Translations under genes and position numbers: made by a program
Assembly: GCA_033763595.1 (NCBI GenBank)
Contig: JANRKH010000040.1
Coordinates: 1-34,506 of the forward strand
Source of the DNA: JANRKH01 sp033763595
Lineage (GTDB): Bacteria > Pseudomonadota > Alphaproteobacteria > Rickettsiales > Rickettsiaceae
Length of the DNA: 34,506 nt
Direction: 5' to 3'
Notes under the pieces: model-generated
Told to the model about the DNA's origin: nothing
What the model saw: the letters and a program-made list of their open reading frames with translations, nothing else
Database searches by the model: none
Shown here: positions 16,684 to 23,777 of the stretch, piece after piece
Position numbering within the stretch: position 1 is the stretch's first letter
How the letters are laid out: each line of letters opens with the position of its first letter

Positions 16684-18137
16684 TAGAAGCGCTATTAGCT
16701 ACATCCATTTTTATTACAATATTATCAGGCATAAGAAGCAATAGTATATTTCATAAACTTACGATCATACTGAGTTTTGTGGTTGTAATTATTCTTTCTA
16801 TTCTAATATGTAAAATCCGCCCTGAGGAGGAAATAAAATTTTTGATTAACGAAAACGTATCTTTATATTTGCGTCCAAATAAACTCGGCTCAATATTTAT
16901 TGTTCTAGTCGCAAGCCTATGGCCTATTTCTTATTTTTACAGTTTATATTATATTAAAGTGAAAAATGAAGGAAGAGTGGAGCGGTTTGGAGTATTCCTT
17001 AACGCTTCTTTTTGCGCCTCCATCGCGCTTGGTCTTGCAGGTAATTTGATGACTATGTATGTATTTTACGAACTTTTAACATTATTGACATTACCACTTG
17101 TTGGCCATGTATATAGTCCTGCTGCATCACATGGGCTAAGGCAATATATAAATTATTTATTCTCTTCGTCTGTTTGTTTATTTCTACCTACTGTTATTTT
17201 TGTTACCTACGCTTGTGATGGAGGTTATTTTAATGGCGATAGTAACGGAATATTACATAATATATGGCATGGACATAAAATTCTTATTCTGCTTGCGTTT
17301 ATGTATGGTATAGCAAAAACCGCTATATTTCCACTTCATGACTGGCTTATTTACGCAATGGCTGCGAATTATCCAACGAGCGCTATTTTACATGGCGTAC
17401 TCGTTGTAAATAGCGGGATATTTTGCTTAACAAAAATACTTGAAGAAATTGTAGGCCAGCAAACATTAGAAACGATAATAAATGGTTACCATATGATATA
17501 TTTTTTGCCGATGATAGGTCTTGCATACTCAGGCACAATGGGGATTATTGAAACTAGTGCAAAAAAAATTTTAGCATGGTCTACCATATGTTATCTAAAC
17601 TTAATGCTAGTAATGTTACTTAGTAATCTTGGCTCTGAAATCGTGATAAAACAATTAATAATACATTCATATGCTAAATTATCATTATTTCTGTTACTTG
17701 GCTATCTCTATACAAAGGAGGTTTTTTTTGATGTAGACGATCTTGCTGGCGTAATTAAGAATCAGAAAATTATATTTTTATTATTTGTGTTAACGTCATT
17801 AATTCTTTCTGGATATAGTATATTTTACTTTGGAGAATTTAAGGATGTAGTTAAGAATATTGCTGCGAGTAATTATAATTTAGCTTCACTCTTGAGCATT
17901 ATACTATCCTCATTTTTTAGTATAATATATCTTGGTAGAATAATGATCTCTATGTCCTACGGAGCTACGTCTGATAAATTTTCTGCAAATGGTAATTTAG
18001 ATTCTGATTCGGACTTTAATGCAGAATCAAATCCAGAATCTAATAGGGTACTTTTTTGTCTGGTATGCACCGCGGCCCTTGGCGCTAATATAGTTGCTCT
18101 TTATGTTGAACCTATATATGACTATTTATGCAGCTAA
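16680..18137 (+). CDS. Second NuoL/M/N-like antiporter subunit (MrpA/D-like)
   Basis: A 485-aa polytopic membrane protein, a second proton-translocating-type subunit in the operon. GNLMTMYVFYELLTLLTLPLVGH carries the conserved glutamate (Glu131), GIAKTAIFPLHDWL the conserved lysine (Lys213), and ANYPTSAILHGVLVVNSGIF matches the family's P-(T/V)SA-LH core. It is not long enough to be full MrpA (usually over 750 aa); with the separate DUF4040 protein (13927-14493) it could reconstitute a split MrpA, or it could be a duplicated MrpD. The insert near the C-terminus (NGNLDSDSDFNAESNPESNR) is polar and unusual. It overlaps its neighbours by 4 and 10 nt. Confidence 0.88.
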   Translation: MIEALLATSIFITILSGIRSNSIFHKLTIILSFVVVIILSILICKIRPEEEIKFLINENVSLYLRPNKLGSIFIVLVASLWPISYFYSLYYIKVKNEGRVERFGVFLNASFCASIALGLAGNLMTMYVFYELLTLLTLPLVGHVYSPAASHGLRQYINYLFSSSVCLFLPTVIFVTYACDGGYFNGDSNGILHNIWHGHKILILLAFMYGIAKTAIFPLHDWLIYAMAANYPTSAILHGVLVVNSGIFCLTKILEEIVGQQTLETIINGYHMIYFLPMIGLAYSGTMGIIETSAKKILAWSTICYLNLMLVMLLSNLGSEIVIKQLIIHSYAKLSLFLLLGYLYTKEVFFDVDDLAGVIKNQKIIFLLFVLTSLILSGYSIFYFGEFKDVVKNIAASNYNLASLLSIILSSFFSIIYLGRIMISMSYGATSDKFSANGNLDSDSDFNAESNPESNRVLFCLVCTAALGANIVALYVEPIYDYLCS

Positions 18138-18547
18138 GTGAATATCTCTACTACATTTTTGCGATAATAATCGCAATCACATTTATTACAAAGCTCAGTA
18201 AAATATACAAACTCTCTGTTTTAGTTATTGCATCTTCAGTAATCACAATTACACAGTTAATTCATTATGCGCACATAGACACTGACATAATATATGCAGC
18301 AGTTTCCATTGCCTTAATCTCTAGCATGCTCGTTATTTTTAACTATCTTATTCAAAATGCTTACAACATATTTATCATAAAATCACCATATAAAATCAAA
18401 GAGCAATTCTCGCAATATGGGAAGTTGTCTGATTATGTGGAAAATTTTCAAAATATGATGTTGCACGAAAAATATGATAGATTATTTAGACTTAAGTTAT
18501 CGTATATGCTTGCTCTAATATTTATAATTATTGGCGTAATCTACTAA
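18128..18547 (+). CDS. Small membrane protein at end of Mrp-like operon
   Basis: I do not recognise this protein with confidence. It has 139 aa with hydrophobic segments at about 7-20, 30-45, 52-78 and 123-139, and a basic polar loop in between (IKSPYKIKEQFSQYGKLSDY). It starts 10 nt inside the preceding subunit gene, so it is very likely part of the same complex. It occupies the place of MrpE or MrpF but shows neither the MrpF motif DRVVALD nor a typical MrpE sequence. The ASSVITITQLIHYAHIDTDI stretch resembles the DUF4040 pattern weakly. Its stop overlaps the stop of gltX on the other strand (CTAA). Confidence 0.8.
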   Translation: MQLSEYLYYIFAIIIAITFITKLSKIYKLSVLVIASSVITITQLIHYAHIDTDIIYAAVSIALISSMLVIFNYLIQNAYNIFIIKSPYKIKEQFSQYGKLSDYVENFQNMMLHEKYDRLFRLKLSYMLALIFIIIGVIY

Positions 18548-19902
18548 TTGTCTAACGACTTAATAGAATCCTCTAGCCTATTAATTATCTTTTCTTTGCC
18601 CATAAGTAAAATGAGATCTGAAAGTTCAGGGCCATGATCCAGGCCTGTAATAGCCCTTCTAAGTGGCATATACAGTGATTTACCTACCCTACCCGTCTTT
18701 TCTTTTATTTTATTCGTCCAAACTATCCATAAATCTTTATTAAACTCCAGATCTCTTATGGACTCTATGGCTTTTTTTAACACAATAAGATCATCTGCCT
18801 CGGGCCTTGCGAAGGCATAATTATAGCAAATATCCCACCAATCCTCTGCTTCTTTTAGCGATCTCACATTAGTTCTTATTGTGTTCCAAAATTCTTTGGA
18901 GAATTTTTTGCTATTTGCGTTATTTAATCGTCCCTCTATCTCCTCAAATTCAAGAGACATGATATATTTATGATTTAATTGCTCAAGTTCAGTTTCAGAA
19001 TAATTTGTGGGGCTAGTGCCAAATTTTCCAATGTCGAATATTTTAACCAAATCACTTAGGTTTTTGTAAGGGGCTATTTTATTATGCGTGCCTAAATTGG
19101 CAAAAAAGCTATTTATTGACATGGGCTCAATATTTTTTTGCTCGCGCAGCTCTTTTACAGACCCACCTCCAATTCTTTTTGATATTTTTTCTTCTTTTGT
19201 TTTGATAAGGCTTAAATGTCCGAATTCCGGGGACTTTGCGCCTAGAGCTGCAATAATCTGAACATGAATTGCTGTGTTTGTAACATGATCTTCTCCCCTG
19301 ATCACATGAGAAATTTTCATGTCAATATCATCCACGCAAGAACATAACATATAAGTCATTGATCCATCTTCTTTTAATATTACAGGATCGGAAATATGAG
19401 TTACATCAAAATGCGTGATACCTTTAATCATATCCTTCCATTCAACCAATGAATCGTCTAATCTAAATCTATAATGAGGCTTCCTGCCCGATTCAGTAAG
19501 ATCTTGCCTTTGTTTGCTAGTTAATTTTAATGCTGCTCGATCGTATATTGGCGGCCTTCCATTCGAAAGCTGAAATTTACGTTTAATATTTAGCTCTTCC
19601 TCTGTTTCAAAACACTCATACAGTCTTCCAATTTTTTTAAGACGCTCGATTGCTTCCATATACTTTTCAACTCTTTTAGATTGCCAGTATATTTCGCTAT
19701 ATTCATAACCTAGCCAGTTTAGGTCATATATTATAGATTCCTCAAACTCTTTGGTAGATCTTGCTCTGTCAGTGTCATCAATCCTAAGTATGAATTCACC
19801 TTGGTGTTTAAGCGCAAATAATTTATTCACGAGGGCAGTTCTAATATTACCCACGTGGAGCAGACCTGTTGGAGAGGGAGCGAATCTTGTTCTAATATTC
19901 AT
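18544..19902 (-). CDS. gltX: Glutamyl-tRNA synthetase
   Basis: A 452-aa class I synthetase that charges tRNA-Glu, and in bacteria with GatCAB often tRNA-Gln as well. RTRFAPSPTGLLHVGNIRTAL carries the HIGH-type motif HVGN (16-19), LRIDDTDRARST follows, and the KMSKS loop is KISKR (239-243). GEDHVTNTAIHVQIIAALGA is the conserved acceptor-binding region. The zinc site of E. coli GluRS is absent (only Cys97 remains in LYECFETEEEL). Alphaproteobacteria often carry two GluRS genes; the N-terminal LLHVGN (usual form LHIGG) suggests one of such a pair. GluRS is the known target of E. coli HipA, and a hipBA pair lies 2.7 kb away, but nothing shows a functional link. Confidence 0.96.
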   Translation of the reverse strand: MNIRTRFAPSPTGLLHVGNIRTALVNKLFALKHQGEFILRIDDTDRARSTKEFEESIIYDLNWLGYEYSEIYWQSKRVEKYMEAIERLKKIGRLYECFETEEELNIKRKFQLSNGRPPIYDRAALKLTSKQRQDLTESGRKPHYRFRLDDSLVEWKDMIKGITHFDVTHISDPVILKEDGSMTYMLCSCVDDIDMKISHVIRGEDHVTNTAIHVQIIAALGAKSPEFGHLSLIKTKEEKISKRIGGGSVKELREQKNIEPMSINSFFANLGTHNKIAPYKNLSDLVKIFDIGKFGTSPTNYSETELEQLNHKYIMSLEFEEIEGRLNNANSKKFSKEFWNTIRTNVRSLKEAEDWWDICYNYAFARPEADDLIVLKKAIESIRDLEFNKDLWIVWTNKIKEKTGRVGKSLYMPLRRAITGLDHGPELSDLILLMGKEKIINRLEDSIKSLDN

Positions 19903-20056
19903 TTAGTCAGTTTAGAGCTTTATGTTAAAAGACTTTTATTCTACAAAAGTTTATATTTAGGTCAAGCGAGAAGATTTATAATGACTTCTGGTCAAATTGA
20001 TATATTTATATAAGTATATCATCATTTTATTTCGTGAATTAATAAGGTAAGAATTT

Positions 20057-20722
20057 ATGTCTAAGGACGATCAAAACAAATTTGGCGCAGACTTTCATGA
20101 AGTGATAAACAAATATATTCATGAAATTTTCAGTAGTAATAACACACATCAAGAATTAGCAAAGGATCATAAGGAGATCTTATTTCCAGATGTTCAAACT
20201 CCTAAGGTTACATTAGTAATGTGCTCAGATTCAAGAGTGCAAATTAATGCGATAGATTCTACTCCGACTAATGATATATTCGTAATACGTAATATAGGTA
20301 ATCAAATTACTACCTGCGAAGGTTCGGTGGAATTCGGAATACACTACCTCAAAACTCCAATATTACTTATAGTAGGACATAGTAAATGCGGGGCAGTTGC
20401 AGCTTCTCTTGAAGAGCACGGATCTTACTCAGGATCGCTGAGAAGGGAACTTGATTCTTTGTCAGTTGCAGGAGCAAAAACTATATCGCATGGCGCTGCA
20501 ATTAACGTACATAATCAAGTTGATTATGTTGCGGAGAAATTTCGTGAGCAAGTAGAATCGGGGACTTTGATTATATATGGTCTAATGTATGATTTTAGTA
20601 ATGATTTTAACTATGGTCATGGTAAACTTATTATAATTAATCGCAATGGAGAAAGAGATCCGGCAAAAATTGCGGTCGCAAAAGAGCTTGCCGGAGTGGA
20701 TAAAATACAAGTCGGACTGTAA
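20057..20722 (+). CDS. Beta-class carbonic anhydrase
   Basis: A 221-aa enzyme that interconverts CO2 and bicarbonate in the cytoplasm. The zinc site is complete: CSDSR (Cys56, Asp58, Arg60) and HSKC (His108, Cys111). FVIRNIGNQI and SVEFGIHYLKTPILLIVGHSKCGAV are family signatures. It is probably a bicarbonate source for biotin-dependent carboxylases such as the PccAB encoded downstream in this window; that link is inference. AAGG (20045-20048) gives a ribosome site about 8-9 nt before ATG. It is divergent from gltX, sharing a 154-bp promoter region. Confidence 0.96.
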   Translation: MSKDDQNKFGADFHEVINKYIHEIFSSNNTHQELAKDHKEILFPDVQTPKVTLVMCSDSRVQINAIDSTPTNDIFVIRNIGNQITTCEGSVEFGIHYLKTPILLIVGHSKCGAVAASLEEHGSYSGSLRRELDSLSVAGAKTISHGAAINVHNQVDYVAEKFREQVESGTLIIYGLMYDFSNDFNYGHGKLIIINRNGERDPAKIAVAKELAGVDKIQVGL

Positions 20723-20735
20723 ATTGATATTATGG

Positions 20736-20783
20736 AAATATTCTGGGCAAAAAAAAGAATAATATACCAGAAAAAGAATATTT
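20736..20783. terminator. Hairpin between convergent genes
   Basis: AAATATTCTGG (20736-20746) and CCAG...AGAATATTT (20767-20783) form an interrupted stem between the 3' ends of the carbonic anhydrase and the HIG1 gene. An A-run just inside the left arm and AT-rich flanks fit a weak bidirectional terminator. There is no strong GC core. Confidence 0.3.
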
Positions 20784-20810
20784 ACGGCATATATTGAATT
20801 ATGTTTTTTG

Positions 20811-20987
20811 TTATTTTTTAGCAAGAAATAAGAATATCAGAATTACTGAAATGAATTGCAGAATGACCCTCGAGCTCATAAGCATTTTAGAATATTTATT
20901 GTTAAATTTGCCCCCTGTGGCCATTAATATAATACCAACCACGAGAACCAAGACTGTAAATACCAGAAATAACGTTACGAGTATCAT
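20811..20987 (-). CDS. HIG1-domain (twin transmembrane) protein, 58 aa
   Basis: A small gene of 58 codons. It encodes a first hydrophobic helix (MILVTLFLVFTVLVLVVGII), the loop LMATGGKFNNKYSKMLMSSR, and a second helix (VILQFISVILIFLFL). The loop matches the HIG1 signature, in which GG-FN-KYSN-LMR-RV-LQ is conserved in alphaproteobacterial and mitochondrial members. Family members associate with cytochrome c oxidase and stabilise respiratory complexes, which fits SURF1 and CtaA in the same window. ATG 20987 is directly preceded by an in-frame TAA, which fixes the start. A 71-codon frame on the other strand is its shadow. The gene is convergent with the carbonic anhydrase gene. Confidence 0.85.
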   Translation of the reverse strand: MILVTLFLVFTVLVLVVGIILMATGGKFNNKYSKMLMSSRVILQFISVILIFLFLAKK

Positions 20988-21132
20988 TTACATAAGTTTG
21001 ATAAATTGAATTAAAATGACTAATTTAGATTTAACGTCCAAATTTAAGTTATATAGTATTTTGGCGTATTTTTCAAAAAAATTGATAAAAACTCTGGAAA
21101 TTCTGGGTAAATAATGCTAAAAGGTTTGTCGT

Positions 21133-21253
21133 TATTACACCAACTCTCTAGAATTAAACCTGAAGAAATGAATTTTAGGGAGAGCATGTATTAGCGTATA
21201 TTAATGCCAAGCCCCATTTATAAATGATCATTTAAAAATAGGATTTGGTGTTA
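21133..21253. repeat. Degenerate type B palindromic element
   Basis: The left end, ATTACACCAACTCTCTAGAATTAAAC, resembles 33350-33375. The right end, AAAAATAGGATTTGGTGTTA, resembles the right end of the intact copies. The centre is shorter and diverged (AGGGAGAGCATGTATTAGCG), and an inner inverted pair CCAAGCCCCATTT/AAATAGGATTTGG remains. It ends 9 bp before tRNA-Ser(GCT). The rest of 20988-21132 shows no supported gene. Confidence 0.6.
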
Positions 21254-21262
21254 AGTAAAAAT

Positions 21263-21354
21263 GGAGTGGTGGCCGAGAGGCTGAAGGCGGCGGTTTGCTA
21301 AACCGTTATACGGCTTATACCGTATCGGAGGTTCGAATCCTCTCCACTCCGCCA
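21263..21354 (+). tRNA. tRNA-Ser (anticodon GCT)
   Basis: A 92-nt class II tRNA. The acceptor GGAGTGG pairs with CCACTCC, followed by discriminator G and encoded CCA. Anticodon stem GCGGT/ACCGT with loop TTGCTAA gives GCT (reads AGC and AGU). The variable arm is long (TATACGGCTTATACCGTA), and the T-arm is GGAGG-TTCGAAT-CCTCT. The bases right after CCA (TCCGCCGTCGCGC) begin a GC-rich insert that leads into a GIY-YIG gene, so this tRNA marks the edge of an accessory island. Confidence 0.97.
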
Positions 21355-21451
21355 TCCGCCGTCGCGCGGAACGCGCTATGGCGTTGTGCCACTTCGTAGT
21401 GAAATTACGTCGAAGCGTGGCGTAGACGAATGAAACGAAGACGGGCAGTTT

Positions 21452-21795
21452 ATGTATTTTGTATATCCCATTCAAAGCGAAAATAATCCTGACAGATATT
21501 ACATTGGTTTAACATCAAATGTTGAGCGAAGATTATATAGTCTTTTAGGTTGGATTAGATACTAGGCGCGAGGAGAGAAGCCTATGAGTATTAGGTGAGC
21601 GACGAGTCAACAACGTAGCTAATTCAACATAAAAGACTATAAGAGCATAATGCTGGAAAATTTATACATACCAACAAGTTCAGGCCGTAGAAGCTTATTG
21701 GCTACACGGCATTTATTGATAAAGATAGAGCAGAAAAATTTGAAGCATATTTAAAAACGTCATCAGGTAGAGCCTTTGCAAAAAAGCGTCTTTAA
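21452..21795 (+). pseudogene. GIY-YIG endonuclease gene broken by element A2
   Basis: The 5' part (21452-21535) encodes MYFVYPIQSENNPDRYYIGL then TSNVERRL, a clear GIY-YIG nuclease N-terminus with the YFVY and YYIG blocks. A 106-bp palindromic element follows (21536-21641). The 3' part encodes HNAGKFIHTNKFRP, a stop at the expected Trp codon (TAG at 21688-21690), KLIGYTAFIDKDRAEKFEAY, then LKTSSGRAFAKKRL and TAA, the usual C-terminus of this small family (about 80-90 aa). The gene is therefore dead twice over: insertion and nonsense codon. It sits 97 bp behind tRNA-Ser(GCT), separated by a GC-rich spacer (21355-21451). Small GIY-YIG genes are often found directly behind tRNA-Ser genes, as I recall, so this looks like a decayed tRNA-targeting mobile unit. 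Confidence 0.9.
21536..21641 (+). repeat. Palindromic element type A, copy 2 (106 bp)
   Basis: It runs from TATAGTCTTTTA to TAAAAGACTATA and is the reverse complement of 4079-4184 at 104/106 positions. The terminal inverted repeats are about 23 bp with two mismatches. The core ACTAGGCGCGAGGAGAGAAGCC...TAGGTGAGCGACGAG is related to type B. It sits between the ERRL and HNAGK codons of the GIY-YIG gene. Flanking TA on both sides is compatible with a TA duplication; removing the element plus one TA would restore the reading frame except for a TAA at the junction. Confidence 0.9.
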
Positions 21796-22171
21796 CTACA
21801 CGACACTCGCATCTCACTTTCTCCAGTTTTGTCATTTTTCCCCCAAAATCTCTGTTTTTAGCCTCTCCATCTCCGCTTGCATCGAACGCTCGGGACGAAG
21901 GTACGCATGTCCGGGGACCCTCTATTTACCTACGTTTCGGAGGATCAGTGCTTTTTAGGCATTCATTTTTTAGAGAACGAAAACCGGAGTAGCGATAGAG
22001 GTTCTAAATTAGAGAATCATTTGACTTTATGATATGAAAGTTTTCTAATTAATAAGCTGTGATTGTTGCTTAACAAATGACGCAAAAAGATGTGCTTTTG
22101 ATATACTAAGAAATAGAAAAATGCCAACTCAACTTATTTTATAGAATAGTAATTTTAATTGGAAATTCATT
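21796..22171. other. Remnant region behind the GIY-YIG gene
   Basis: No intact gene is supported. About 21796-21970 is clearly GC-richer than its surroundings. On the minus strand it reads, with stops, as coding-like peptide (for example CVPSSRAFDASGDGEAKN, then RDFGGKMTKLEKVRC), so it may be a fragment of a decayed gene or part of the same inserted unit. About 21970-22171 is AT-rich and featureless. Confidence 0.5.
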
Positions 22172-22324
22172 GTGAGCAACTTTCTTGAAGGTATACTAGA
22201 TTTTTATCGAGATAACAACGATCTGATAAATCTTATTAAGGATGCACTCTATTTCTCTACTTTCATACTAGGTCTTAATTTTTTATGGAATTGGAATTTT
22301 AGAAAAAAGACTAAGATAAGATAA
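22172..22324 (+). CDS. Possible 50-aa small membrane protein
   Basis: A GTG-started frame encodes 50 residues: an amphipathic start (SNFLEGILDFYRDNNDLINLI), a hydrophobic stretch (ALYFSTFILGLNFLW), and a basic tail (FRKKTKIR). Its stop codon lies inside the left arm of a 23-bp inverted repeat. No homology is recognised. A small membrane peptide of a toxin type or a chance frame are both possible. Confidence 0.25.
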   Translation: MSNFLEGILDFYRDNNDLINLIKDALYFSTFILGLNFLWNWNFRKKTKIR

Positions 22325-22405
22325 TTCAAAGGTGAAGTGCAATTCCTTTTTTTTGAATAGTGCTCTTATAGCACATTAGGCGTTGCACTTCACCTTTGAA
22401 TTATC
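22320..22405. repeat. 23-bp perfect inverted repeat (hairpin)
   Basis: The arms at 22320-22342 and 22383-22405 are perfect reverse complements over 23 bp; each contains CAAAGGTGAAGTGCAA or its complement. The 40-nt loop holds a T-run and a small TGCT/AGCA stem. It could be a strong terminator for the minus-strand hipA or the plus-strand small ORF, or a tiny MITE about 86 bp long. Confidence 0.85.
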
Positions 22406-22429
22406 GTGATACTATAAATGGGTTTAAAG

Positions 22430-22523
22430 TTTGTCGGCATGATATAAGCTCAATATCAGTTTCTCTTGCATTATTTATTATGCCGATAAATAGCGTATAA
22501 GTCAAGTATAACATGCCGATAAA
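22430..22523. promoter_or_regulatory. Three copies of an 11-bp motif (ATGCCGATAAA)
   Basis: ATGCCGATAAA occurs at 22480-22490 and 22513-22523 on the plus strand, exactly 33 bp apart, and as ATGCCGACAAA on the minus strand at 22430-22440. This arrangement suggests operator or recombination sites. It lies downstream of hipA on its strand, so it may be the relic control region of a lost neighbouring gene. Confidence 0.45.
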
Positions 22524-22571
22524 TGGTATGAATATGCACAGATACTCTGGATATTCTTCCCCCGGGCTTAC

Positions 22572-23777
22572 TTAAGAGAAGATGCCGGAGTTTTTACGAA
22601 TAGTACGCAAAGCCTCTCCAATGTTTTTGGTTTGAAGCTTAGAAACACCAACCTTAGTTGCAAAACTATCCCATTTTTCAGTTGCAGCTAAAACCTGATG
22701 GATAATCTCTAAAGCTTTATCTTGCTTGATATTGCAGGTACCAGCCAATCTTAACAGGTGCTTTTTTGTAGGATTTTTTCCTTCACCCATAATCATCGTC
22801 GAATGCTCACCTGCAGGACCTGAGGAAAAAGTTAAATCGTAGGCAGGCGATACGGTCCAATTACCTTGTGCGTCCATTAAAAATGAAAAATTCTTTGAAT
22901 GGTCATCGCGATTATGACTTAACACATTAAAAACGGCATTTCTAAATTGGATTTCACATTGCCTGATATCTTTTGTTAAATACAAGGTTGCTTTCATAAT
23001 GCTTTCGTAATCAAGGAAAGGCTCCCGGTGATCAGCATGAAGGAGACCTGCAATGGTATGCATATGAATGCGGCTATCACCGTTTCTATCAAACCGTTTA
23101 ACACCAAAGAACCCGATGCCTTTTCTTGAAGGAAAAAGCCTTGCTTCCGGCACAATGAGCCCTGCATCAATTGCCATAAGGTGATAGGCGTATTCGATAG
23201 CGCTTATATCTTTGGGATCGAGCTGAGATCTGAACTTAATCAGCCAATCCACGCCATCAATATTAAGCAATACTTTAGGACGCGCTCCCGCCGAAGATCC
23301 TCCCAACACCAGCAAATCATCTACATAAGTATCGTTTTCATCTAATGTTGCTTGTATTTCGCTATCAATTTCGTCTAAATCATTGGTGATATGGGATATA
23401 GAACTTGGATTTTTAGGTTCATAAGATAAAGCTCCCATACCGCTTGTTCCTACAAAACAAAGACGATCAAGCGGTGAGAGAGTGCCTGGATTAAGCCCTG
23501 CATTCATTAATTTTCGGTCTAGAAGTAATCGCCCCCAGCCATCGGGTAAACTATCATTGAAAACACCAAATAAACCTTCAAAAGTACGATCATTCGATTC
23601 TATAACACCTGCTTTAAGGGGTAGTTTGAAAGGCGATAACTCAAGACCCGTTTTAATAAAAGCAGCATCATATTCAAAAAAGATTTGCCTGTTTTTCAGC
23701 AATAACCTTCCCATGAGCTGCTTTTCCAGAGAGCCATGATAATACACATAAACAAGATTTTGATCCCGGAAGCTCAT
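22572..23777 (-). CDS. hipA: HipA-family toxin kinase
   Basis: A 401-aa serine/threonine kinase-like toxin of a type II toxin-antitoxin pair; E. coli HipA phosphorylates GltX and causes growth arrest. The HipA N-terminal subdomain (about 10-115) has FEGLFGVFNDSLPDGWGRLL. The ATP loop is LGGSSAGARPK (158-168), with Lys181 in WLIKF. The catalytic segment NRDDHSKNF gives Asp291 and Asn296, and SPAYDLTF gives metal-binding Asp314. All key residues are present, so it looks active. The start codon overlaps the hipB stop by 4 nt (ATGA). Its GC content is visibly higher than the chromosomal genes around it, consistent with transfer. Confidence 0.95.
   Translation of the reverse strand: MSFRDQNLVYVYYHGSLEKQLMGRLLLKNRQIFFEYDAAFIKTGLELSPFKLPLKAGVIESNDRTFEGLFGVFNDSLPDGWGRLLLDRKLMNAGLNPGTLSPLDRLCFVGTSGMGALSYEPKNPSSISHITNDLDEIDSEIQATLDENDTYVDDLLVLGGSSAGARPKVLLNIDGVDWLIKFRSQLDPKDISAIEYAYHLMAIDAGLIVPEARLFPSRKGIGFFGVKRFDRNGDSRIHMHTIAGLLHADHREPFLDYESIMKATLYLTKDIRQCEIQFRNAVFNVLSHNRDDHSKNFSFLMDAQGNWTVSPAYDLTFSSGPAGEHSTMIMGEGKNPTKKHLLRLAGTCNIKQDKALEIIHQVLAATEKWDSFATKVGVSKLQTKNIGEALRTIRKNSGIFS

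Noticed and set aside
20794..21009. 71-aa plus-strand frame
   Set aside because: It is antisense to the HIG1-domain gene, which has the recognisable motif.
21005..21120. 32-codon plus-strand frame starting near 21016
   Set aside because: Too short, with no ribosome site, motif or context to support it.
21251..21475. 74-aa minus-strand frame
   Set aside because: It is antisense to tRNA-Ser(GCT) and its spacer; such frames are a common annotation artefact.
22572..23777. A functional link between HipA and the nearby gltX
   Set aside because: GltX is a known HipA target in E. coli, but closeness on the chromosome is not evidence of interaction.
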